Source: Methanosarcinales archaeon (GTDB lineage: Archaea; Halobacteriota; Syntropharchaeia; Alkanophagales; Methanospirareceae). From it: 13,111 bases of DNA. The first letter of the stretch is position 1; each line of letters opens with the position of its first letter. Shown here one piece after another: positions 1 to 5,704 of this stretch. The DNA lies in contig JAENXH010000024.1 of the NCBI GenBank assembly GCA_016649585.1, positions 1 through 13,111 on the forward strand. The letters run 5' to 3'. The notes beneath the pieces were generated by a model. The model had not been told where the DNA came from. It saw only the letters and a list, made by a program, of their open reading frames with translations, and ran no database searches. The position numbers were made by a program, and so were the translations under genes.

Positions 1-30
1 TATAATCCTAACTACAGACCGCCACGCAAA

Positions 31-531
31 ATGAAGCCAAAAAGAAGCATCTGGGAAAGGATAAAATACGCTAAGAATGAAGGAATCATCTTAGGTATTG
101 TATGGTTTTTGATATTGCTTTTCATCATGCCGGTACTTGAAGGCACGTACACCAAGCTGATTACAGACATTGGTGCAATTTTTATCCTGATATCATTCGT
201 TCTTGGCGTCTATAACGCTTACCCTTTAACAATGTGGATAGATCGCAGAATTCCAAACACCGATTTTGGCATCTGGCTGAGGAGGATAGTCACAGGAATA
301 ATGGTTGTTGGTGGTTTTGGCTTTGCAATACTCATATTTATATCATCCATGGTGTCTACTGCACAACTACACCTTCAGGGTGTTAAATTCATTCCCGCTA
401 TATCATTCCTATCGATATCAGTGTTATTTGCAAGTTTCTTTATTGGTATAGCCATATTTGCAGGCTATATTGAGTTCACTCATGAAAGAAGGGCAGGAAC
501 TATCGTATTCTTTGGAAGATCTAAGTATTGA
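31..531 (+). CDS. Unrecognised membrane protein, about four membrane segments
   Basis: I do not recognise this 166-residue protein. It has a basic N-terminus (many Lys/Arg in the first 16 residues) followed by four hydrophobic stretches at about residues 21-40, 43-69, 87-110 and 121-150, so it should sit in the cytoplasmic membrane. No catalytic motif is visible. The start is uncertain: there is no Shine-Dalgarno before the ATG, but a TATA-like hexamer lies at 1-6, about 27 nt upstream, which would suit a leaderless transcript. The frame is also open leftward to the window edge (a Pro/Arg-rich stretch), so the gene could begin outside the window. It is followed on the same strand by two more unknown membrane proteins. 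Confidence 0.6.
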   Translation: MKPKRSIWERIKYAKNEGIILGIVWFLILLFIMPVLEGTYTKLITDIGAIFILISFVLGVYNAYPLTMWIDRRIPNTDFGIWLRRIVTGIMVVGGFGFAILIFISSMVSTAQLHLQGVKFIPAISFLSISVLFASFFIGIAIFAGYIEFTHERRAGTIVFFGRSKY

Positions 532-557
532 TGCCTTAAGATGGAGGACAGGGAAGA

Positions 558-1157
558 GTGCCAGAAAAGAGAAAACTGTATGTAGAAGGAAGTCCTATGC
601 ATATCGCGACTATCGCACTAGATAATCTGAAAAAACTATCAGAAAGTCAAAAAATAAGCGATAAATTAATTGCATTTAGCTTAGTGCTTTTTATTTTAAT
701 TTTGGGGTTGGATATTTCATATTGGCTGGGAAGTATGTCTGGAATAACTCCAAACGAGCCTTTTTTATTCATTATAATTTTTACAGTTTCTATGATTTTC
801 TCATTTATAGGCAGCATAGGTTACGGAGCTATTTTAGAAAGTGTTTCTAATCTACCTGACAACAAAAACAAAATTGAAGCATTGAGAATAGGAGTCATGA
901 TACTATTTACAGATTTAAGTCTCGCTATAATTGGTACATTATTCTGGATCCAACTTCTTGTAAATGCCTCAGCCATAATAGTAGGTGCCCCAATAATAAC
1001 AATTCTCATAGCATGTTTTATAGATTTCCGAGCACCAACTGAGGACAAAACAGTAAAACCGAAGCAATTAAGAGAGATTCTTGGGAGCTTAGCTTCAATT
1101 ATAACTATTGTAAACTTTATTATATGGTTATGTGCAATAGCGATCAGATCCATGTAA
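558..1157 (+). CDS. Unrecognised multi-pass membrane protein
   Basis: This 199-residue protein is not recognisable to me. Hydrophobic segments at about residues 37-58, 68-93, 111-157 (long enough for two) and 175-196 suggest five or so membrane spans, with a polar, Lys-rich N-terminal 35 residues and a charged loop near 158-172. The GTG start is supported by a GGAGG at 543-547, 10 nt upstream. An in-frame ATG at 597 with AAGGAAG before it is a reasonable alternative and would remove 13 residues. The gene is 26 nt downstream of the preceding membrane protein, so the two may be co-transcribed. The coding sequence is visibly richer in A and T than the housekeeping genes further right, which may indicate recent acquisition. 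Confidence 0.6.
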   Translation: MPEKRKLYVEGSPMHIATIALDNLKKLSESQKISDKLIAFSLVLFILILGLDISYWLGSMSGITPNEPFLFIIIFTVSMIFSFIGSIGYGAILESVSNLPDNKNKIEALRIGVMILFTDLSLAIIGTLFWIQLLVNASAIIVGAPIITILIACFIDFRAPTEDKTVKPKQLREILGSLASIITIVNFIIWLCAIAIRSM

Positions 1158-1180
1158 AAATATCCTAACGCCAATCGAAT

Positions 1181-1228
1181 GCCCCAGAATTTATTCTGGG
1201 TGGAGAGGTTGGGGCGTATAATCTCCAC
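1181..1228. repeat. Two adjacent inverted repeats with competing pairing
   Basis: An 8-bp perfect stem (CCCAGAAT 1183-1190 with ATTCTGGG 1193-1200) is followed directly by a 7-bp stem (GTGGAGA 1200-1206 with TCTCCAC 1222-1228). In addition GCCCCA at 1181-1186 can pair with TGGGGC at 1210-1215, which would disrupt the first stem. The element lies in the spacer between two unknown membrane-protein genes. It could be a terminator, an RNA processing site or a protein site. Only the symmetry is seen; any function is inference. Confidence 0.5.
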
Positions 1229-1254
1229 AGCCAAATAATATAAAACAATATCGC

Positions 1255-1557
1255 ATGTCAGCAAAAGCCAATGCAATAGGGACATACATATTGGTTAGTA
1301 TATTTATAATGTTGATTGAATATTTGTCTGGTGTTCCGCTAAATATTTACCATTACTTGGACCTAATCATAGAAGAGTTTTCAGACACAGTAACACCAAT
1401 GTTGCCTACAACTGGCAATTGGGCAGATTCCGCAAATGATGCAATATCCATGATGAATATCGTGAGATTCCTTTTACGTGTTTTATCATCTCCGATACCA
1501 CTTATAGCGGCAATAATAGTATATTTAAAACATGAAAAAGAATCTATCTATTGGTAG
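1255..1557 (+). CDS. Unrecognised small membrane protein, two membrane segments
   Basis: This is a 100-residue protein with hydrophobic stretches at about residues 8-27 and 72-93. They are separated by a polar, acidic middle that could be exposed outside or inside the membrane. I do not recognise it. No clear Shine-Dalgarno precedes the ATG. An AT-rich TATA-like run at 1235-1246 is rather close to the start, so a later start such as the TTG at 1291 cannot be excluded. It follows the double inverted repeat and may belong with the two upstream membrane-protein genes. The next gene has its own promoter, so this is probably the last member of the group. Confidence 0.5.
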   Translation: MSAKANAIGTYILVSIFIMLIEYLSGVPLNIYHYLDLIIEEFSDTVTPMLPTTGNWADSANDAISMMNIVRFLLRVLSSPIPLIAAIIVYLKHEKESIYW

Positions 1558-1639
1558 TAGCTACGGCAGATGTGGATGCGCAGTGTTTTAACACGGCGTG
1601 GACTGGCTGGGGCTGTAATTATAAAATGTGAAGCATCAA

Positions 1640-1647
1640 TTTAAGTA
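1640..1647 (+). promoter_or_regulatory. Probable TATA box for the Nudix-purQ pair
   Basis: TTTAAGTA is centred about 26 nt upstream of the ATG at 1670, and no Shine-Dalgarno lies between them. This is the spacing expected for an archaeal promoter giving a leaderless transcript. Confidence 0.45.
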
Positions 1648-1669
1648 CTTTCCACCTCAATAACTTCCT

Positions 1670-2179
1670 ATGACTGAAGAGCTAACAATCGAGAGTAAGC
1701 AACTGTACAAAGGAAAAGTTGTTCAGCTACGGCTCGATACCGTTTCATTATCTGATGGAAAGACAAAAATGCGAGAAGTCCTCGTTCATCCCGGTGCAGC
1801 AGCTATTGTTCCATTGATCAAGAACGAAAAGCTCTTGTTAGTGGAGCAATACAGAGCAGCAGTTGGACGTAAAACGTTAGAGATACCCGCAGGCACCCTT
1901 GAAGAAGGCGAATCGCCAGAGGAATGCGCCAAGCGGGAACTAATCGAGGAGACTGGTTTTCAAGCTTCAAAATGGGATACCCTGACCGCATATTACCCCT
2001 CCCCGGGTTATAGTAGCGAGATAATTCACATCTTCAAAGCGAGTGGTCTGAAGCAAGTTTCTGATGCTGAAGCCGAACTGCCGATACAATATATGGAGTT
2101 GAAGGAGGTACAGGCAAAGATAAAAACGGGCGAGATAATGGATAGTAAGACGATAATCGGGGTGTTAATGGTTATATGA
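1670..2179 (+). CDS. Nudix hydrolase, ADP-ribose pyrophosphatase type
   Basis: The 169-residue protein contains a perfect Nudix box at residues 75-97: Gly75, Glu81, Arg89-Glu90 and Glu93-Glu94 with Gly96. These residues bind the metal and diphosphate. The EIPAG just before the box, the YPSPG at 109-113 and the C-terminal DSKTIIG at about 158-164 are typical of ADP-ribose pyrophosphatases, which cleave ADP-ribose to AMP and ribose 5-phosphate in the cytoplasm. The length fits that subfamily and no signal peptide is seen. Its stop overlaps the purQ start by 4 nt (ATGA at 2176-2179), so the two should be translationally coupled. Exact substrate preference among nucleoside diphosphate derivatives cannot be read from the sequence. 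Confidence 0.88.
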   Translation: MTEELTIESKQLYKGKVVQLRLDTVSLSDGKTKMREVLVHPGAAAIVPLIKNEKLLLVEQYRAAVGRKTLEIPAGTLEEGESPEECAKRELIEETGFQASKWDTLTAYYPSPGYSSEIIHIFKASGLKQVSDAEAELPIQYMELKEVQAKIKTGEIMDSKTIIGVLMVI

Positions 2180-3051
2180 ATTCAAATATAAAAATATGCA
2201 TATTACGGATAGAAGGTACGAATTGTGAATACGAAACGTTTCTCTCTTTTACGCGACTGGGTGCATCGGCGGAGATTGTGCACCTGAAGCAATTGGTCGG
2301 AGCAGTGAAAGAGCGTGAACGAAGATACTTAAAGGATTACGACGCGTTAGTGATACCCGGTGGCTTTTCTTCCGGCGATTATATACGAGCAGGTGCGATA
2401 CTGGCTGCGCGAATAAACGGGGCGATAGGAGAAGAAATCGCGGCTTTTATGAAAAACGGGAAGCCCATATTGGGAATCTGCAATGGCTTCCAGGTGTTAG
2501 TTGAGATGGGTTTGCTTCCCGGATTTTGTGCTCATGACGAAATTGGGCTGCAGCAGGCTGCCCTGACAACGAACGATTCCGCTCGCTTTGAATGCCGTCC
2601 AACACTTATAAAGCACGAAAACAATGGGAACTGTGTCTTCACACGGGGAATAGAAAAAGGTTGCATCCTGAAGATGCCATGCGCGCATGCAGAGGGGAAG
2701 TTCTTCATTGACGAGAAAAAGAGGGAGGAGTACTTACAACGTCTGGAGGAAAACGACCAGATAGTCTTTCGCTATGTTGATCCAGAGGGGAATTATGCAT
2801 CATATCCGTGGAATCCAAATGGATCCCTCTATAATATTGCAGGGATATGTAACCCGGAAGGGACGATATTAGGGTTAATGCCGCATCCAGAAAGAGCGTT
2901 CTATGCTTTCATGGACTCTGAATGGTCAAGAAGAGCTAAAAGCGGGATAACGGAGAGAGAGAAAGAAAAAACAAAAGGAGATGCATACGGTGACGGGAAA
3001 AAGCTATTTGAAGCCGTTTTGAATTACCTTAGCAGCAGAGTAGATGAGTAA
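2176..3051 (+). CDS. purQ: Phosphoribosylformylglycinamidine synthase, glutaminase subunit PurQ
   Basis: PurQ supplies ammonia from glutamine to PurL in the fourth step of de novo purine synthesis, in a complex with PurS. The 291-residue protein is a class I glutamine amidotransferase. The nucleophile is Cys102 in GICNGFQ, and His237 and Glu239 in MPHPER complete the triad. PGGFSSGDY at 61-69 is also typical of PurQ. It is somewhat longer than many PurQ proteins (about 220-270), with a charged insertion at roughly 251-273 before the C-terminal helix. It starts inside the stop of the Nudix gene with no Shine-Dalgarno of its own, which points to coupling. purS and purL are not in this window. 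Confidence 0.93.
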   Translation: MNSNIKICILRIEGTNCEYETFLSFTRLGASAEIVHLKQLVGAVKERERRYLKDYDALVIPGGFSSGDYIRAGAILAARINGAIGEEIAAFMKNGKPILGICNGFQVLVEMGLLPGFCAHDEIGLQQAALTTNDSARFECRPTLIKHENNGNCVFTRGIEKGCILKMPCAHAEGKFFIDEKKREEYLQRLEENDQIVFRYVDPEGNYASYPWNPNGSLYNIAGICNPEGTILGLMPHPERAFYAFMDSEWSRRAKSGITEREKEKTKGDAYGDGKKLFEAVLNYLSSRVDE

Positions 3052-3112
3052 GGCTTTTATGTTAGTATTTTCTTTATACGAAACGAAAGAAAAAGAAGGA
3101 GCGTGAGCAGAA

Positions 3113-3694
3113 CTGGCGAAGAAAAGAGTGAAAGATAAGTGGAAAGCGAAAGGATGGTACGCAGTATTAGCACCGAAGATGTTTGGTGATGTAAAAGCCG
3201 GGGATACGGTAACAGACGATCCATCCAAGTTGATGGGGAGAAGGGTAGAGATGACGGTAGATGAACTCACCGGCAGGCTGATAAAGAATTCAAATTTGAA
3301 ATTATTGCTTGAAATACATGAAGTTGACCACACTAACGCTTATACACGATTCATAGGGCATAAGGTGGATGGCGATTATCTCCGAAGTTTAGCGCGGAAG
3401 AGGAGTTCGAAGGTGGACTCGAATATCGAGGTCGTGACAAAGGATGGAGAGACTCTACGTGTAAAATCGTCCTGTTTCACACTAAAAAAAGCAAGTGAAG
3501 CGCAGATGAGGCAGATACGAAAGTTAATGGAAGAGGTAATCAGAAGTAGAGCGGGTAGTTTGGAGTTCAATAATTATCTGCAGGAAATAATACTTGGGAA
3601 ACTGTCATCGGACATATATAAGGTTACGAAGAAGATATATCCCGTGCGGAGGGTGGAGATAACTAAGACTGAAAGAAATCTCCCCCCAGCATAA
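3113..3694 (+). CDS. rps3ae: Small ribosomal subunit protein S3Ae (eS1), probable CTG start
   Basis: This is the archaeal/eukaryotic 30S protein S3Ae. The body matches the family throughout: a DKWKAKGWY start region, the central FIGHKVDGDYLRSL, the KDGETLRVKSSCFT segment and the C-terminal YPVRRVEITKT. The first in-frame standard start is GTG at 3128, but that gives a protein lacking the usual basic N-terminus. A strong Shine-Dalgarno (GAAGGAG, 3095-3101) sits 26 nt before that GTG and only 11 nt before a CTG at 3113, which would give M-A-K-K-R-V-K-D-K-W, the expected family N-terminus. An in-frame stop at 3104-3106 rules out any start further upstream. I therefore place the start at CTG 3113, giving 193 residues. 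Confidence 0.85.
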   Translation: MAKKRVKDKWKAKGWYAVLAPKMFGDVKAGDTVTDDPSKLMGRRVEMTVDELTGRLIKNSNLKLLLEIHEVDHTNAYTRFIGHKVDGDYLRSLARKRSSKVDSNIEVVTKDGETLRVKSSCFTLKKASEAQMRQIRKLMEEVIRSRAGSLEFNNYLQEIILGKLSSDIYKVTKKIYPVRRVEITKTERNLPPA

Positions 3695-3729
3695 GGTGGA
3701 GAAGAACAGTCATAACTTTTTGAATAGAA

Positions 3730-4995
3730 ATGAAAATAAAATTTCTCGGTGGTTGTAACGAGGTAGGACGTTCTGCAGTATTGGTGGATGATAAGATAAT
3801 CATTGATTATGGTATGAGGCCGTCAAACCCTCCCGAAATACCTTTACGTAGTGAGAGTATTTCTCCAGACTCCGTGATTGTATCACATGCGCATCTCGAC
3901 CATTCTGGCATGGTTCCGAGTTTAATGAGCCAAGCTAAGCCGCCTGAGGTGTATATGACTCCTGTGACAAGGGATTTAACCAGGCTTTTGGGAAGAGATA
4001 CGATAAAAGTAGGAAGAGATCAGGGATTTGTCTTTTTCGGGGAAGAAGACATCATGAAATTGGATGAGTATACTCATACAATAGCTTATGGCGAGCGACG
4101 CACCTTAAACGGTTCAGATTATGAGCTTGAATTGCATAATGCAGGACACATACCTGGTAGTTCATTGGTGCATCTAAGAAAAGAGAGTGAGGATATGAGC
4201 CTGCTTTACACGGGGGACATAAAAACGGGTCCGACTCGTTTAATGGAAAGCGCATCTCCCGCTGATTTCCCGGCATCTGACATTTTGTTTATAGAAAGCA
4301 CCTATTATGGCAGGGATCATAGGGATAGGGTGGAACTGGAGCGTGAGTTTATAGACTCTATCAAAGAAACTTTAAATTCCGGGGGTAATGCCATTGTGCC
4401 GTGCTTTGCCGTGGGTAGGACACAGGAGGTAGTGATGATCCTGCATTCGTATGGACTTACGCCTTATGTGGATGGTATGGGCCTGAGCGTTTTCAGTATC
4501 TTTAAGAATCATCCTTCGTCCTTAAAAGATGCGGAGGCGCTGAATAATGCTTTTGGTGATGCGCAGTTTGTAAACTCGAAGAGGCGTAAGAAAGCCATTT
4601 CTGAACCTTCCGTAATTGTCACTACCGCAGGAATGCTTAACGGTGGACCTGTGCTGTATTACCTGAAGAAGATACACGAAGACCCAAAGAGCAAAGTGCT
4701 GCTCACGGGATATCAAATAGAGGGCACAAACGGGCGAATGTTGGTAGAGGAAGGCTGTGTGGAAGTCGATGGGGCGGTAGTGAAGGTGAATGCAGGTGTT
4801 GAGTACTACGACTTCTCTGCTCACGCCGGTGATTCCGAATTGAAGAAGATAGTATCACGATTTTGCGGAAATGGCACGGAAGTTGTATTTATGGTTCATG
4901 GTGACCACACGGAAGAATTCGCAGCGTGGACAAGGGATAAATACGGGTGCGAAGCAATAGCGCCGAATAATGGGGAAGAGTTTATAATAGAATAG
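3730..4995 (+). CDS. Beta-CASP metallo-beta-lactamase ribonuclease, aCPSF2 type
   Basis: The 421-residue protein is an archaeal relative of the eukaryotic cleavage and polyadenylation nuclease CPSF73. All metal-binding motifs are present: HAHLDH at 53-58, His140 (motif 3), Asp163 in TGD (motif 4), Glu189 (motif A), His365 in SAHAG (motif B) and His390 in HGD (motif C). The HAHLDHSG signature fits the CPSF class better than archaeal RNase J. The lack of N-terminal KH domains and the length fit aCPSF2 rather than aCPSF1. Such enzymes cut or trim RNA with a zinc-dependent active site in the cytoplasm. It lies 35 nt after S3Ae on the same strand and just before tRNA-Gly, whose promoter appears to lie in its last codons. 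Confidence 0.9.
   Translation: MKIKFLGGCNEVGRSAVLVDDKIIIDYGMRPSNPPEIPLRSESISPDSVIVSHAHLDHSGMVPSLMSQAKPPEVYMTPVTRDLTRLLGRDTIKVGRDQGFVFFGEEDIMKLDEYTHTIAYGERRTLNGSDYELELHNAGHIPGSSLVHLRKESEDMSLLYTGDIKTGPTRLMESASPADFPASDILFIESTYYGRDHRDRVELEREFIDSIKETLNSGGNAIVPCFAVGRTQEVVMILHSYGLTPYVDGMGLSVFSIFKNHPSSLKDAEALNNAFGDAQFVNSKRRKKAISEPSVIVTTAGMLNGGPVLYYLKKIHEDPKSKVLLTGYQIEGTNGRMLVEEGCVEVDGAVVKVNAGVEYYDFSAHAGDSELKKIVSRFCGNGTEVVFMVHGDHTEEFAAWTRDKYGCEAIAPNNGEEFIIE
4981..4989 (+). promoter_or_regulatory. Possible TATA box for tRNA-Gly, inside the upstream gene
   Basis: TTTATAATA lies in the final codons of the aCPSF2 gene, about 44 nt before the mature tRNA 5' end. Initiation about 25 nt downstream would leave a short 5' leader for RNase P. 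The position is plausible but the call rests on the motif alone. Confidence 0.35.
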
Positions 4996-5028
4996 CGTAG
5001 AATGAAACAGAATAGAAAAAGAAAAAAT

Positions 5029-5101
5029 GCGCCGGTAGTGTAGCCTGGTATCACATAGGCTTGCCAAGCCTATAACCCGGGTCCAAATCCCGGTCGGCGC
5101 A
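5029..5101 (+). tRNA. tRNA-Gly (anticodon GCC)
   Basis: A full cloverleaf folds. The acceptor stem GCGCCGG pairs with TCGGCGC (last pair G-U) with discriminator A at 5101. The D arm has GTGT/TCAC with a T-T at 13/22. The anticodon arm TAGGC/GCCTA has loop TTGCCAA giving anticodon GCC, followed by a 4-nt variable loop and T stem CCGGG/CCCGG. CCA is not encoded and there is no intron. The T loop reads TCCAAAT, so position 55 is C where nearly all tRNAs have U (pseudouridine). It lies between the aCPSF2 gene and the convergent DUF2124-like gene. Confidence 0.93.
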
Positions 5102-5114
5102 TTATTTATATCAT

Positions 5115-5588
5115 CTATCTAACAGTGACCTCCATGGTGGTATCCATCAGCGTATCGAAATTTAGCTTCTTATCCCAACCTGCACGCTCAAAAATGTTCA
5201 TGAAACTAACGCCGATGATCTTAGGTTTCTTCTCTCCTGACAAAGCTTCGATCATCTGGATGACATCCTCGGGTGCGCATCCAAATTTCGGCATCGCTAG
5301 TCCACCAAGCACTACGACCACATCAGGGTTTTTCGGATCGCCTTTTTCATCTACAACGCTATATCCAATATTCGCTATCTCCGTTATCTTCCTTGCCTCT
5401 GTCGCATTTGCGGTCGGCACATATAACATATCAAACCCTTTATCCCTAACCGTGTAAGCGAGCAATTCGATAAATGGCGTGCACACTGCTACGGAACCCG
5501 TAAACACCACCTTGGAACCTTCTTTTAGATCGCCTACGCTCTCTCTAAATGTCCCCGTAAAACCTACTATCCCACTTCTCTTTTCCAT
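5115..5588 (-). CDS. Conserved archaeal protein, DUF2124-like
   Basis: The 157-residue soluble protein resembles the DUF2124 family of uncharacterised archaeal proteins, known mainly from methanogens; this rests on memory of the family, not a search. Visible features are SVAVCTPFIELLAY at about residues 32-45, a beta-strand followed by a PTANATEA turn near 58-65, a VVVVLGGLAMP strand-loop at about 90-100 and a short C-terminal region. The alternating strands and Gly-rich loops suggest an alpha/beta fold, but no catalytic motif is recognisable. A GGTGAG Shine-Dalgarno (plus-strand 5598-5603) sits 9 nt before the ATG. It is divergent from the LeuA-like gene and convergent with tRNA-Gly. Confidence 0.75.
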   Translation of the reverse strand: MEKRSGIVGFTGTFRESVGDLKEGSKVVFTGSVAVCTPFIELLAYTVRDKGFDMLYVPTANATEARKITEIANIGYSVVDEKGDPKNPDVVVVLGGLAMPKFGCAPEDVIQMIEALSGEKKPKIIGVSFMNIFERAGWDKKLNFDTLMDTTMEVTVR

Positions 5589-5615
5589 ATTCTCTAACTC
5601 ACCCCCACTATACCC

Positions 5616-5630
5616 TATATAAAAATATAA
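5616..5630 (-). promoter_or_regulatory. Probable TATA region for the DUF2124-like gene
   Basis: On the minus strand this AT run reads TTATATTTTTATATA and lies about 28-42 nt before the ATG at 5588. With initiation about 25 nt downstream, a short leader carrying the GGTGAG site would result. It lies in the shared region between two divergent genes. Confidence 0.45.
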
Positions 5631-5643
5631 GGTGTGGATTTAC

Positions 5644-5653
5644 TTTAATTAAT
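5644..5653 (+). promoter_or_regulatory. Possible TATA box for the LeuA-like gene
   Basis: TTTAATTAAT lies about 26 nt before an expected start site near 5675, which would leave a leader containing the strong AAGGAGG at 5686-5692. A T-rich alternative at 5661-5670 would put initiation at the Shine-Dalgarno itself and is less likely. Confidence 0.3.
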
Positions 5654-5704
5654 AATCTAAGTTTTTATTTCTGTCTTCAAACGTGAAGGAGGATGCATAA
5701 CAAG

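Noticed and set aside
821..1285. 154-codon minus-strand open frame overlapping two membrane-protein genes
   Set aside because: It spans the spacer with the inverted repeats and covers the better supported plus-strand gene; its hydrophobicity mirrors the antisense of that gene.
1558..1669. Possible RNA gene in the spacer, with short symmetry GTGTT/AACAC at 1583-1594
   Set aside because: No cloverleaf or other known RNA fold could be drawn, and a 5-bp stem is easily chance.
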